Positions 6,668-20,800 of a stretch of DNA of 64,000 bases are shown piece by piece. How positions within the stretch are numbered: position 1 is the first letter of the stretch; each line of letters starts with the position of its first letter. The translations under genes and the position numbers were made by a program. The notes beneath the pieces are model-generated. The model was given only the letters and a program-made list of their open reading frames with translations, was not told the DNA's origin and did no database searches. Where the stretch lies: the NCBI GenBank assembly GCA_910588295.1, contig CAJUQO010000009.1, positions 17,083 to 81,082 of the forward strand, in the 5' to 3' direction. Origin of the DNA: an uncultured Lachnospiraceae bacterium (GTDB taxonomy: Bacteria; Bacillota; Clostridia; Lachnospirales; Lachnospiraceae).

Positions 6668-7039
6668 ATGGCAAAATTAACAACAGCTGAGTTTATTGAA
6701 GCGATCAAAGAGCTGACCGTACTGGAACTGAATGATCTCGTAAAAGCCTGTGAGGAAGAGTTTGGCGTATCCGCAGCCGCCGGCGTGGTGGTGGCGGCAG
6801 CCGGCCCGGCAGAGGCAGCCGAGGAGAAAGATGAGTTTGATGTTGAGCTGACAGAGGTTGGCCCGAACAAGGTTAAAGTTATCAAGGTTGTGCGTGAAGC
6901 TACCGGCCTGGGCCTGAAAGAAGCCAAGGCAGTGGTTGACGAGGCTCCCAAGAACGTAAAAGAGGGCGTTTCCAAGGCAGAGGCCGAGGAACTCAAGACC
7001 AAGCTGGAGGCCGAGGGAGCGAAAGTTACCCTCAAGTAA
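6668..7039 (+). CDS. rplL: 50S ribosomal protein L7/L12
   Basis: A 123-aa L7/L12 present in several copies on the ribosomal stalk, where it recruits and activates translational GTPases. It shows the N-terminal dimerisation helices, an alanine-rich hinge around residues 36-56 (AAAGVVVAAAGPAEAAEE) and the conserved C-terminal domain with EVGPNKVKVIKVVREATGLG and LKEAKAVVDEAPK. The start at 6668 has GGAGGT at 6655-6660. Long gap hairpins upstream may allow its higher expression relative to L10. A strong terminator closes the unit. Confidence 0.96.
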   Translation: MAKLTTAEFIEAIKELTVLELNDLVKACEEEFGVSAAAGVVVAAAGPAEAAEEKDEFDVELTEVGPNKVKVIKVVREATGLGLKEAKAVVDEAPKNVKEGVSKAEAEELKTKLEAEGAKVTLK

Positions 7040-7062
7040 TCAGAATGCAGAGACATCCGTGG

Positions 7063-7101
7063 AGAACCGGAACTGCCAGAGGGCAGATTCCGGTTCTTTT
7101 T
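7063..7101 (+). terminator. Terminator behind rplL
   Basis: A perfect 10-base-pair stem, AGAACCGGAA (7063-7072) with TTCCGGTTCT (7088-7097), followed by a T run. It separates rplJL from rpoBC. Confidence 0.9.
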
Positions 7102-7261
7102 ACCCTGTTGTGTGGCGGCTGCGGAAAACATGGACAGACTGTTGGTGTTTTCGACAGCCCATGCAGAAAAACGACGATTTGTCAAGCGGCAGATAACGAA
7201 ATTCTGCACGATATTCCTATTCAAAAACTGTGCAATCGCACAAAAAAACCCATTTTTTTTG

Positions 7262-7290
7262 TTGACAACCCTTGAAAACTATGATACAGT
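7262..7290 (+). promoter_or_regulatory. Promoter and leader of rpoB-rpoC
   Basis: TTGACA at 7262-7267, a 17-base spacer and TACAGT at 7285-7290. The leader to 7404 is about 110 bases and contains a short hairpin (GGCAT-GAT-ATGCC, 7309-7321) followed by TGTTTTTT, which could attenuate. The rest of the 365-base gap (7102-7261) shows no gene. Confidence 0.75.
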
Positions 7291-7404
7291 AAAAAATGCA
7301 CTATTATGGCATGATATGCCTGTTTTTTCCAGCTTTGGGGGCTGCAAAAAGGAGGCATGTAAAAGGCAGTAATAAATTTAGCAGATACAAGGGGTGAAAC
7401 GTCA

Positions 7405-10400
7405 ATGGAGAAAAACAGAATACGTCCGATTACCTCGGGAAAAGGCATGCGGATGAGTTACCAGAGACAAAAGGAAGTTTTGGAAATGCCCAACCTGATT
7501 GAGGTCCAGAAAGATTCCTACAACTGGTTCCTGACCGATGGGTTGAGGGAAGTTTTTGACGACATCTCACCGATCACGGATTACAGCGGCAAACTGAGCC
7601 TGGAATTTGTGGATTTTGCACTCTGCGAGGATGAAGTGAAATATTCCATCGAGGAGTGCAAGGAGCGGGATACCACCTATGCGGCGCCCCTGAAGGTGAA
7701 GGTGCGGCTGTATAACAGGGAGAACGATGAGATCAATGAGCATGAGATTTTCATGGGCGATCTGCCTCTGATGACGGCCACCGGCACTTTTGTGATCAAC
7801 GGCGCGGAGCGTGTCATTGTCAGCCAGCTGGTTCGTTCCCCCGGTATTTACTATGCGATTTCCCACGATAAATTAGGTAAGGAGCTGTACTCCTGTACGG
7901 TGATTCCCAACAGGGGCGCGTGGCTGGAGTATGAGACGGACTCCAACGACGTATTTTATGTTCGTGTGGACCGTACCAGGAAGGTGCCCATCACGGTGCT
8001 GATCCGTGCCCTGGGCTACGGCACTAACCAGGAGATCCTGGATCTGTTCGGCGAGGAACCCAAGATCCTGGCCAGTTTTTCCAAGGATACGGCGGCCAGC
8101 TACCAGGAGGGTCTCCTTGAGCTGTACAAAAAGATCCGTCCCGGCGAGCCCCTGGCAGTAGAGAGCGCGGAGAGCCTGATTATGTCCATGTTCTTTGATC
8201 CGCGCCGCTATGACCTGGCCAAAGTGGGTCGTTACAAATTTAATAAGAAACTTCTTCTCAGAAACCGCATTACCGGCCATGTGCTGGCGGAGGATGTGGT
8301 GGATCAGACGACAGGGGAGATTCTGGCCGAGGCAGGGACAAAGGTGACACAGGAGATGGCGGATGCTATCCAGAACGCGGCTGTTCCCAGCGTATGGATC
8401 CAGACGGAGACCAGAAACGTCAAGGTTCTGTCCAGCATGATGGTGGATCTGCGCTCCTTTGTGGATGTGGATCCCGCGGAGGTGGGCGTGACGGAGCTGG
8501 TGTACTACCCGGTGCTGTCCCGGATCCTGTCTGAGAATACGGAGATGGAGGATATCAAGGAGGCGATCCGCCGTGATATCCATGACCTGATCCCGAAGCA
8601 CGTGACCAAGGAAGACATTCTGGCTTCCATCAACTATAATATGCACCTGGAGTACCATCTGGGCAACGATGACGATATCGACCATTTGGGCAACCGGCGT
8701 ATCCGCGCCGTAGGCGAGCTTTTGCAGAACCAGTACCGCATCGGCCTTTCCCGGCTGGAGCGTGTGGTGCGCGAGCGTATGACCACCCAGGATATCGAGG
8801 GAATTTCGCCCCAGTCGCTGATTAATATCAAGCCGGTGACGGCGGCGGTGAAGGAGTTTTTCGGTTCCTCCCAGTTGTCGCAGTTCATGGATCAGAACAA
8901 CCCCCTGGGTGAGCTGACCCATAAGAGGCGTCTTTCTGCCCTGGGCCCCGGCGGCCTGTCCCGTGACCGGGCCGGGTTTGAGGTGCGTGACGTCCACTAT
9001 TCCCATTACGGGAGGATGTGCCCCATTGAGACTCCTGAGGGCCCCAACATTGGTTTGATCAATTCCCTGGCGTCTTATGCCCGGATCAATCAGTACGGGT
9101 TTGTGGAGGCGCCTTACCGGAAAATCGACCGGACCGATCCGAAGAATCCCAGGGTCACCGACGAGGTGGTATATATGACCGCCGACGAGGAGGACAATTA
9201 CCATGTGGCCCAGGCTAATGAGCCCCTGGATGCGGAGGGACATTTCATAAGGAAAAATGTATCTGGCCGTTATATGGATGAGACCCAGGAATACGAGAAG
9301 AGTATGTTTGAATTTATGGACGTATCCCCGAAGATGGTGTTCTCTGTGGCTACGGCCCTGATTCCGTTCTTGCAGAACGATGATGCCAACCGTGCGCTGA
9401 TGGGTTCCAACATGCAGCGTCAGGCCGTGCCGCTGATGATCACCGAGGCTCCGGTGGTGGGAACGGGCATGGAGGCAAAGACTGCCGTAGACTCCGGCGT
9501 GTGCGTGGTGGCAAAGAAGGCGGGTACGGTTCTGCGCTCCACCTCCCGGGAGATCACGGTCAAATATGACGATGACGGCAAGGTGGAGAATTACCGCCTG
9601 ACCAAATTCATGCGCAGTAACCAGAGTAACTGTTACAATCAGAAACCCATTGTGTTTAAAGGCGACCATGTGGAGGCCGGCGAGGTGATCGCCGACGGCC
9701 CGTCAACCTTTGACGGCGAGCTGGCCCTGGGCAAGAATCCCCTGATCGGATTCATGACCTGGGAGGGCTACAACTATGAGGACGCGGTTCTCTTAAGCGA
9801 GCGTCTGGTACAGGAAGATGTATATACTTCCATTCATATAGAAGAATACGAGGCCGAGGCCAGGGATACCAAGCTGGGACCGGAGGAGATCACGAAGGAT
9901 GTGCCCGGCGTGGGCGACGAGGCCCTGAAGGATCTGGATGAGAGAGGTATCATCCGTATCGGCGCCGAGGTGCGCGCCGGTGATATACTGGTGGGCAAGG
10001 TGACGCCCAAGGGCGAGACGGAGCTGACCGCCGAGGAGCGTCTGCTGCGCGCCATCTTCGGTGAGAAGGCCCGGGAAGTCCGTGACACCTCCCTGAAGGT
10101 GCCCCACGGCGAGTACGGTATCGTCGTGGACGCGAAAGTATTCACCAGGGATCACGGCGACGAGCTGTCTCCCGGTGTCAACCAGTCGGTGCGTATTTAT
10201 ATCGCCCAGAAGAGAAAGATCTCCGTGGGCGACAAGATGGCCGGCCGTCACGGTAACAAGGGTGTGGTTTCCCGCGTGCTTCCCATGGAGGATATGCCGT
10301 TTTTGCCCAACGGGCGTCCGCTGGACATCGTGCTGAATCCCCTGGGTGTGCCTTCCCGAATGAATATCGGGCAGGTGCTGGAGATCCATCTGAGCCTGGC

Positions 10401-11244
10401 CGCCAAGGCTCTGGGCTTTAATATCGCCACGCCGGTGTTTGACGGCGCCAACGAGGTGGATATCCAGGATACCCTGGAGTTGGCCAATGATTATGTCAAT
10501 CTGTCCTGGGATGAGTTCTCCGAGAAACACAGGGAAGAGCTGGTTCCGGAAGTATATGAATATCTGGATGAGCATAAAGACCATCGCAAATTATGGAAAG
10601 GTGTGCCGATCTCCCGGGACGGCAAGGTGCTCCTGCGGGACGGCCGGACCGGCGAATTTTTCGACAGCCCCACCACCATCGGCCACATGCATTATCTGAA
10701 ACTGCATCATCTGGTGGACGACAAGATCCATGCCCGTTCCACCGGCCCGTACTCTTTGGTTACGCAGCAGCCCCTGGGCGGCAAGGCTCAGTTTGGCGGC
10801 CAGCGTTTCGGTGAAATGGAGGTGTGGGCCCTGGAGGCGTACGGCGCGTCCTACACCCTGCAGGAGATCCTGACAGTGAAGTCCGACGATGTGATCGGAC
10901 GTGTCAAGACCTACGAGGCCATCATTAAGGGAGACAATATTCCCGAGCCGGGTATCCCCGAGTCCTTCAAGGTTATGCTCAAGGAGCTGCAGTCTTTGGG
11001 CCTGGATATCAAGGTGCTCAAGGATGACAATACGGAAGTACAGATCATGGAGACCAGCGATTACGGCGATACGGATCTGCGCTCGATCATTGAGGGCGAC
11101 AGGAGTTACCGCAGAGAGGAGGAATCCTTCGGCGACTACGGCTTTAGCAAACAGGAGTTTGAGGGAGAGGAGCTAAAGGATGTGGAAGAGCCTGAGGAAG
11201 AGCCCGCGTATGCCGCTCTGGACGACGTTCTGGATGAAGAGTAG
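7405..11244 (+). CDS. rpoB: DNA-directed RNA polymerase subunit beta
   Basis: A 1279-aa beta subunit, normal for Clostridia. The rifampicin pocket around residues 490-530 (SSQLSQFMDQNNPLGELTHK, then RRLSALGPGG) has the sensitive-type residues at the positions equivalent to E. coli D516, H526 and S531. The C-terminal part has GDKMAGRHGNKGVVSRV and the conserved GKAQFGGQRFGEMEVWALEAYGA segment that packs against beta-prime. The C-terminal tail beyond residue 1230 is strongly acidic. The start at 7405 has AGGGGTG. rpoC follows 11 bases downstream, and both are driven by the promoter at 7262. Confidence 0.98.
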   Translation: MEKNRIRPITSGKGMRMSYQRQKEVLEMPNLIEVQKDSYNWFLTDGLREVFDDISPITDYSGKLSLEFVDFALCEDEVKYSIEECKERDTTYAAPLKVKVRLYNRENDEINEHEIFMGDLPLMTATGTFVINGAERVIVSQLVRSPGIYYAISHDKLGKELYSCTVIPNRGAWLEYETDSNDVFYVRVDRTRKVPITVLIRALGYGTNQEILDLFGEEPKILASFSKDTAASYQEGLLELYKKIRPGEPLAVESAESLIMSMFFDPRRYDLAKVGRYKFNKKLLLRNRITGHVLAEDVVDQTTGEILAEAGTKVTQEMADAIQNAAVPSVWIQTETRNVKVLSSMMVDLRSFVDVDPAEVGVTELVYYPVLSRILSENTEMEDIKEAIRRDIHDLIPKHVTKEDILASINYNMHLEYHLGNDDDIDHLGNRRIRAVGELLQNQYRIGLSRLERVVRERMTTQDIEGISPQSLINIKPVTAAVKEFFGSSQLSQFMDQNNPLGELTHKRRLSALGPGGLSRDRAGFEVRDVHYSHYGRMCPIETPEGPNIGLINSLASYARINQYGFVEAPYRKIDRTDPKNPRVTDEVVYMTADEEDNYHVAQANEPLDAEGHFIRKNVSGRYMDETQEYEKSMFEFMDVSPKMVFSVATALIPFLQNDDANRALMGSNMQRQAVPLMITEAPVVGTGMEAKTAVDSGVCVVAKKAGTVLRSTSREITVKYDDDGKVENYRLTKFMRSNQSNCYNQKPIVFKGDHVEAGEVIADGPSTFDGELALGKNPLIGFMTWEGYNYEDAVLLSERLVQEDVYTSIHIEEYEAEARDTKLGPEEITKDVPGVGDEALKDLDERGIIRIGAEVRAGDILVGKVTPKGETELTAEERLLRAIFGEKAREVRDTSLKVPHGEYGIVVDAKVFTRDHGDELSPGVNQSVRIYIAQKRKISVGDKMAGRHGNKGVVSRVLPMEDMPFLPNGRPLDIVLNPLGVPSRMNIGQVLEIHLSLAAKALGFNIATPVFDGANEVDIQDTLELANDYVNLSWDEFSEKHREELVPEVYEYLDEHKDHRKLWKGVPISRDGKVLLRDGRTGEFFDSPTTIGHMHYLKLHHLVDDKIHARSTGPYSLVTQQPLGGKAQFGGQRFGEMEVWALEAYGASYTLQEILTVKSDDVIGRVKTYEAIIKGDNIPEPGIPESFKVMLKELQSLGLDIKVLKDDNTEVQIMETSDYGDTDLRSIIEGDRSYRREEESFGDYGFSKQEFEGEELKDVEEPEEEPAYAALDDVLDEE

Positions 11245-11255
11245 GAGGGATAGTA

Positions 11256-15176
<3,921 letters not shown>

Positions 15177-15188
15177 CAAATAGAAAAA

Positions 15189-15231
15189 GACCTGCTGCCC
15201 GTACACAAGCGGGACGGCGGGTCTTTTTTAT
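15189..15231 (+). terminator. Terminator behind rpoC
   Basis: A long GC-rich stem with some G-T pairs (GACCTGCTGCCCG with CGGGACGGCGGGTC) is followed by TTTTTT. It ends the rpoBC unit. Confidence 0.85.
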
Positions 15232-15293
15232 ATCCGGACAAACAAAACGGCCGGGACGTGTGTGACCATTTTCAGAACAAAAATAAAAAAACC

Positions 15294-15323
15294 CTTGCAT
15301 ATGTAAACAAAAGTGGTTATACT
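15294..15323 (+). promoter_or_regulatory. Probable promoter of the kinase operon
   Basis: TTGCAT at 15294-15299, an 18-base spacer and TATACT at 15318-15323, with an approximately 130-base leader before the kinase start. The leader is GC-rich with possible short stems, none of which I can assign. Confidence 0.55.
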
Positions 15324-15463
15324 AAAGATATCATTTATCTATTGTCTATTCGACAAATGTTTCCCATTTATTAAAAGTGAATATGATAATGGCCTTTAGA
15401 GTCGGCGCGGGCTGGCATGCGTTATGTCTGCCATAGCCAAGAGGGCTGTTTGGAGGGATTGCG

Positions 15464-17275
15464 ATGCTGGAAATAGGAACTGTAGTGGACGGCAAATATA
15501 AGATCCTCAGTAAAGTAGGGCAGGGCGGCATGAGCGTCGTGTATCTGGCGCTGAATGAACGGGCCAATAAGACATGGGCCATCAAAGAGGTGCGGAAGGA
15601 CGGAGTGCGGGATTTTGCCACGGTGAAACAAAGAGTGGTCGCGGAGATAGAGATTTTAAAGGGGCTGAACCATACATATCTGCCCTGCATCATCGATATC
15701 CTTGATGATGACGACACGTTTATCATTGTTATGGATTATATAGAGGGCCGGGCGCTGGATGTGGTACTGCGGGAGAATCTATCGGAGAAGCATCTTCCCG
15801 TTGCCGCGGAAGACGTGATTGCCTGGGGCGTTCAGCTCTGTGAGGTACTGCGCTACCTTCATACCAGGGAACCCCCCATTGTTTACCGGGATATGAAACC
15901 GTCCAATATTATGCTTAAACCGGACGGGAAGATTTGTTTAATAGATTTCGGTACGGCCAGAATATTTAAAAAGGGCAATTCCGACGATACTACCTGCCTG
16001 GGCACACCCGGTTATGCGGCGCCGGAGCAGTACGGAGGGAACGGCCAGTCCAGTCCTCGGAGTGATATCTACTGCCTGGGCGCTACCCTGCATCATCTGA
16101 TCACCGGGCGTAATCCGGCAGCCACTCCTTTTCATTTTCCGCCGATTACCCAGTGCCGTCCTTCGCTTTTGGAAGAGACGCCGAAGGAATTAAGAAATGC
16201 GCTGCGGGGACTGGAAATAATCATTGGAACATGTACCCGGTACAGGGAAGAGGAGCGTTACCAAAATTGTGCTCAGCTGCAGTATGCCCTGGAGCATCCG
16301 GAAAAGCTGGGATTTTCGTACAGAAGGAAATTAAAAAGAAAACTGCTGGCTTTTTCTGCCAGCACCGGTATGGGACTGCTCATGGGGATTAGTTCGCTGG
16401 CCGGCGCCGTTCTGGCCGGGCAGGAAAAGGCTACGGGTTTTGATTACTATATGGAGAGCGCTTCGACGGCGGCAGATCAGGATAAACTGGGGTTATATCG
16501 AAAGGCCATAGCCCTTAAGCCCCGGCGGGAGGAGGGATGGCTGGGAATGCTGGAGACGGTGGGTGCGGATGACAGGTTTACCGCAGAGGAGGACGGCTGC
16601 ATTCTTTCTCTTTTGAGCTCCAGGGATAACGGCAGGAGCCAGGATAATAAAACTATCTTTCGAAAGAATGAAGCCGGATATGTCCGTTTTGCCTATAATC
16701 TGGGGATGCTGTACTACTATGCGGAAGGCAGAGGGCATAATAAGGCGTCCGCCGGCGGCTGGTTTGACGTTGTCTGTCAGGCGGATCTGTCAAGTCTGGA
16801 TCTGGGTGCGGATAATGATAAAAAATCGGCCTGGAAAGCCCGTGCGGAGACATTGGGTAAAATCAGCGGCTACAACAGCAGGATTGGGAAGACTAATCTG
16901 GCAGGTGACGCGCAGACTACGTATCTTGATTACTGGAACGACCTAAAGAGCCTTGTGGACGACAATATTGCCGGTCAGGATAATGTGGTCACGGAGCTGC
17001 GGCTGTATAACGAGATTGCCTACCAGGTCTGTACCCATTGTGATGCCTTTTGCGAAGCCGGAGTGACCGGGGAGGATATGACACGGGCCCTGGCCGATAT
17101 GGAAAGTCTTGTTCGGGGATTGCATACTGCGGATAATCCGGTGGCGGAGGGTCTGGAAAAAGAGATTCTAAAAGTGGTCGAGCTGGGTAGAAAACAGGTA
17201 GCGGCTGTTTTCGCAGCTAATGCACGGATAGGAACCGTTGGGGATATCGTGATGAAAGGAGACGAGACGGGATGA
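15464..17275 (+). CDS. Membrane-anchored eukaryotic-like Ser/Thr protein kinase
   Basis: A 603-aa protein. Residues about 12-270 are a Hanks-type kinase: glycine loop VGQGGMSVVY (18-27), catalytic lysine in AIKEV (41), catalytic loop VYRDMKPSN near 140-148 with tyrosine where HRD usually has histidine, DFGTAR near 160, and APEQYG activation-segment end. One membrane helix follows at about 291-317. The outside part has no PASTA repeats, unlike PrkC/PknB; it looks alpha-helical with a TPR-like start (YRKAIALKPRREEGWLGML). GGAGGG precedes the ATG. It overlaps the next gene by 4 bases (ATGA) and heads an operon with a giant surface protein, so it may sense or modify wall or surface factors. Confidence 0.88.
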   Translation: MLEIGTVVDGKYKILSKVGQGGMSVVYLALNERANKTWAIKEVRKDGVRDFATVKQRVVAEIEILKGLNHTYLPCIIDILDDDDTFIIVMDYIEGRALDVVLRENLSEKHLPVAAEDVIAWGVQLCEVLRYLHTREPPIVYRDMKPSNIMLKPDGKICLIDFGTARIFKKGNSDDTTCLGTPGYAAPEQYGGNGQSSPRSDIYCLGATLHHLITGRNPAATPFHFPPITQCRPSLLEETPKELRNALRGLEIIIGTCTRYREEERYQNCAQLQYALEHPEKLGFSYRRKLKRKLLAFSASTGMGLLMGISSLAGAVLAGQEKATGFDYYMESASTAADQDKLGLYRKAIALKPRREEGWLGMLETVGADDRFTAEEDGCILSLLSSRDNGRSQDNKTIFRKNEAGYVRFAYNLGMLYYYAEGRGHNKASAGGWFDVVCQADLSSLDLGADNDKKSAWKARAETLGKISGYNSRIGKTNLAGDAQTTYLDYWNDLKSLVDDNIAGQDNVVTELRLYNEIAYQVCTHCDAFCEAGVTGEDMTRALADMESLVRGLHTADNPVAEGLEKEILKVVELGRKQVAAVFAANARIGTVGDIVMKGDETG

Positions 17276-17718
17276 CGGAAGCATCAATAATACAAAATTT
17301 TGAAAGGCGCTGCTGTTTATATGAAAAAATCTGCCTGTACTGCGGTGTAGCGGCCGTCATTTTCCTGCTGTTGTCCATGATCTTTTTTTTGGCCTTACAT
17401 ATTCCGCAGGTGTTTGGGGAGTTCACGGGGCGGACGGCCCGCAGGGCAGTACGGCGCATGACAGACGGCAGCAGGCGAAGGTACAGGCCCGTAACGGGAG
17501 AAAGAGAAGCCGGGTCACGTTCCCGCCGGGAACAGGGCGGCAGAAATGACGCGCCGTCTGGTCTGGCGTTCCAGGGCGATACCATGGCGTCCCATACCAT
17601 GCAGAGGGCGTCGGCTTTTTTTACGGCTGAGACAGCCGCGCTGCCGCAGGAGGAGCCGGAGACAGCCGCGCTGCCGTTGGGGGAGACGGAAACGATTGTG
17701 CCGAAAGGAAGAAGATAA
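17272..17718 (+). CDS. Hypothetical single-span membrane protein
   Basis: A 148-aa protein that begins inside the kinase stop (ATGA overlap), so it is translationally coupled. Residues about 20-46 form one membrane helix (LYCGVAAVIFLLLSMIFFLA) after a short cytoplasmic N-terminus; the rest is arginine-rich and then acidic, with two near-identical ETAALP repeats near the C-terminus, and looks disordered. No family is recognised. Being sandwiched between a kinase and a surface protein, it could be a kinase partner or substrate; its many Ser/Thr residues would allow that. This is inference from position. Confidence 0.6.
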   Translation: MTEASIIQNFERRCCLYEKICLYCGVAAVIFLLLSMIFFLALHIPQVFGEFTGRTARRAVRRMTDGSRRRYRPVTGEREAGSRSRREQGGRNDAPSGLAFQGDTMASHTMQRASAFFTAETAALPQEEPETAALPLGETETIVPKGRR

Positions 17719-17803
17719 TGCCATAAAAAGTATGAGGGAAGCGGAAAGAGGGGACGGCCTTAAAGAACGCTGAGGAAATTCATGTGGACGAGGTAAAGGA
17801 AAT

Positions 17804-20800
17804 ATGAAAAAGGAGAAGAAACTGGGGATAAAAAGAATACCGGCTTTTTTGCTGGCTATGGCACTGGCCTTTTTTGCGTGTCTGCCGCTCAATTTGTACA
17901 GCATGATGGCGGCAGAGAGTGGTGCGGAGGACATAAGGATCAAAGCAGAATTATCCGAAGACGCAGGCTCTTCCGGAGAAGAGAGTAATAACGAAACTGA
18001 AAAGGACGAAGCCAGTGATGGAGAGAGGAAGAACGGGAAGGTTATATTTTCAGGAGCGTATACGGAGCAGGCTCCTTTGACGTTGGTATACGGGACAGTG
18101 GGGGCGGCAGAAGTTTTTTCTCTTCGGTGTGAGGATGAAAGGCTTCCGGATGAAGTATTACCTGACGTTTCGGTTTTAGTGGGGGATAAAAGTGTGCTGG
18201 GTGTTGCCGTAGATCCGGAGAATAGAACGGTCACATTTACACCCCGAAAAGTTTCCGGGGAGCCGACAAGAGTGGAACTGTCCATGGAGACGGAACATTA
18301 CAGCTTTAAGGGCGCTATTTATATAAAAGTGCTTCCTCTCCCGCTGGCCATTGATACCGGCAGCATCACTGTCAGCGCGCCGGGAAAGGGGAGCTATACG
18401 AACTCAAAGATCTATGATGCCGATGACAGCGTGGACGTCAGAGCTACCTTGAAAACGTCGGGAGAATTTTCTGTGACGGCTCAAACAGAGCAGGAGGTGA
18501 AACAGTATTTTACCGATGTGGTTTTCTATAATTATGCCAGCGGCCTGGTAAATGTGCAGGGGGAAAATGGGACGCAGTCTTTTTGCTTTGCGCCAGGGGA
18601 TCTGTCTTTATGTACAGATATCGCAGACGTGTCAGTCAGAAACAGCTATACCGTTATAGCTGATGAAAAAGCAGCGGATATTCCTCTGATTATTAAAAAG
18701 AGAATACTGTCTTTGGCCGTCGCGGACAGCGAGAGGCCGTTTAGAAGTCTCGCCTATACAAAGCCATTGCGGACGCTGGTTGATGTAGAAGCGGGCGGAG
18801 AAGATACGGGGTTTGTGGGGAAGGATTGCGCAGAAATGGAGGGGTTTTCTTTTCCCATGGTTATAGATACCACAGCAAAGGGACTGACAGAGAAGAATGT
18901 CAGAACAGAAGATACGGCAGTTTACGGTGCGCATGGGGAAGGGCTGATACTGGATACTGCTACTGGAAATGCCACGGGCAATTATGCGTTTGATCTGCGG
19001 AATTATACCAGGGGCACACTGGCCATATCAGAAGAAATAGACGCCGAAGATTACGTGACGATAGATAGAACGTCCAGCGTCCGCGTATGTGAAATAGCCA
19101 GAGACGGAAGACAGGTTTGCTGTTTTGGCCGGGATGCGCGGATTCGGTTTGCCTTGGGCGGCGGTTACAATAAGATCTATCTGGCCGACGGTACGGATGT
19201 CACAGGCACGGGGATTGCGGGCCCTGTTCCCGCCGCCGATATTTCAGGCGGCGTCAATGAACTGAGTTTTTACCTTACCAGAGAGGAGCCCGTGGCTGCG
19301 GGAACAGTCAGAGCCAAGACGAAGCCTTTCCGCCTTTATTTCGTTTACGACCAGGACGCGCCGGACTGTACAAAAATGGTTTTTGGCGTGAAAAACAGAG
19401 TCATTTCTGACCTGGCTTCCGTGATCACTTTCGGGATTTATGATAATAAGCAGATGGTAGCCGATGTATCCTTTGATGATGCCGTGGCCGGAGTAAACAG
19501 CTGGTCCTATTTTATAGCGGCAACGGACAGGGACGGTACATATGAAGAGCTTTTGGAAAACGCCGTGTTTCAGGCAGGGACGGCGGATGGGAGGATTCCG
19601 GTGGGCACGTTGGCGGGCGGGCAGCCGCCGGGAGAAGGGAATAATTATGTTGTATTTGTCAAAGTGACGGATCGTGTGGGGAACTCCGGCATCTATGGGT
19701 CCAATGGCATTGTACTGGAGAATTTCCGTGACATTTCCGTCAGCTATAGGGAAAGAGCGGCAGGGGAAGCCGAGTCTGCAGGAACATGGAATGGTATTAC
19801 ATATTATTCCGGTGATGCCGTACTGACTCTGAAAGCGGAAGAAAACGCCGGCGAGAGCGGCTATTATTCCGGGCTCAAAAATATGGCGTATGTGGTTACC
19901 AGACATTCCGGCGACGGAAAGATCGTGACAGATCGGGAAAAAACAATTGTAACGAAAAATACAGAGGATCACGCCGTTTTACCTGCGTTTCCCGGAGAGG
20001 TTACACTGGCCGGGCTGAGGGAATACTGTGTGATCACAAAGACATTGGAATTTGCCAATAATCCGCAAAAATCCCAGATTATTACCGTCAGTGCAGAAGC
20101 CGGAGATCATGCGGGCAATATCATGGGGAAGCCTTCGCGGCATACGATTGTGCTGGATTCGATCTGCCCGGAGGTCACGTCTTCTTGTACGCAGGCCAAT
20201 CACCACGGGGCATTTTTGAACGGATCTTACGCTAACAGCGGGGTAACGTATACCGTTACCGTCAGGGAGCGCTTTTTGCAGAAGCTGAAAGTGCATATCA
20301 ATGACATGTCCTGCACGCTGGCCGAGCTGGAAGCAAAAAAGGATTCTCTGGGTATTTCATCCGTCACAAAGGACGCGGAGGCAGATATTTCACAGTCGAC
20401 GGACGAGACGGTATATCATTTCAGCATTACCTTTACGGCAGACGGCGAGTATACATTACAGACGACAGCCGTGGATGCAGCCGGTAACAGTGGTCATGAT
20501 TCCCCTTTTTATTTTGTGATCGATACGGTGCGGCCCAAACTGGAACTTACCTATACGGCTGTTCATACGGACGGCACGCGGATGGTTCTGGATCTGTCCA
20601 AAGACCGTGTGTTTGCGGGCGGAGATGTCTCCCATGTAACGGTATCAGCTGTGGTGACAGAGCGCAATTTTGCTCCCGGAGAGGCAGAACTTATAGTCAG
20701 AGCCACAGACAGCCGGGGCAGAGAAGTTCGGGTGGCCGATTACGATGCGGCTATCCGCAGCGGCTGGATAAATAAAGGCTGTGTCAGTGGCGCGGACAAC

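Noticed and set aside
7309..7327. Full attenuator in the rpoB leader
   Set aside because: The stem is only five base pairs; I mention it as a possible hairpin but do not annotate a terminator.
7873..9669. 598-codon open frame on the minus strand inside rpoB
   Set aside because: It is a shadow of rpoB codon bias; composition is His/Arg-rich and no start site or family signature is present.
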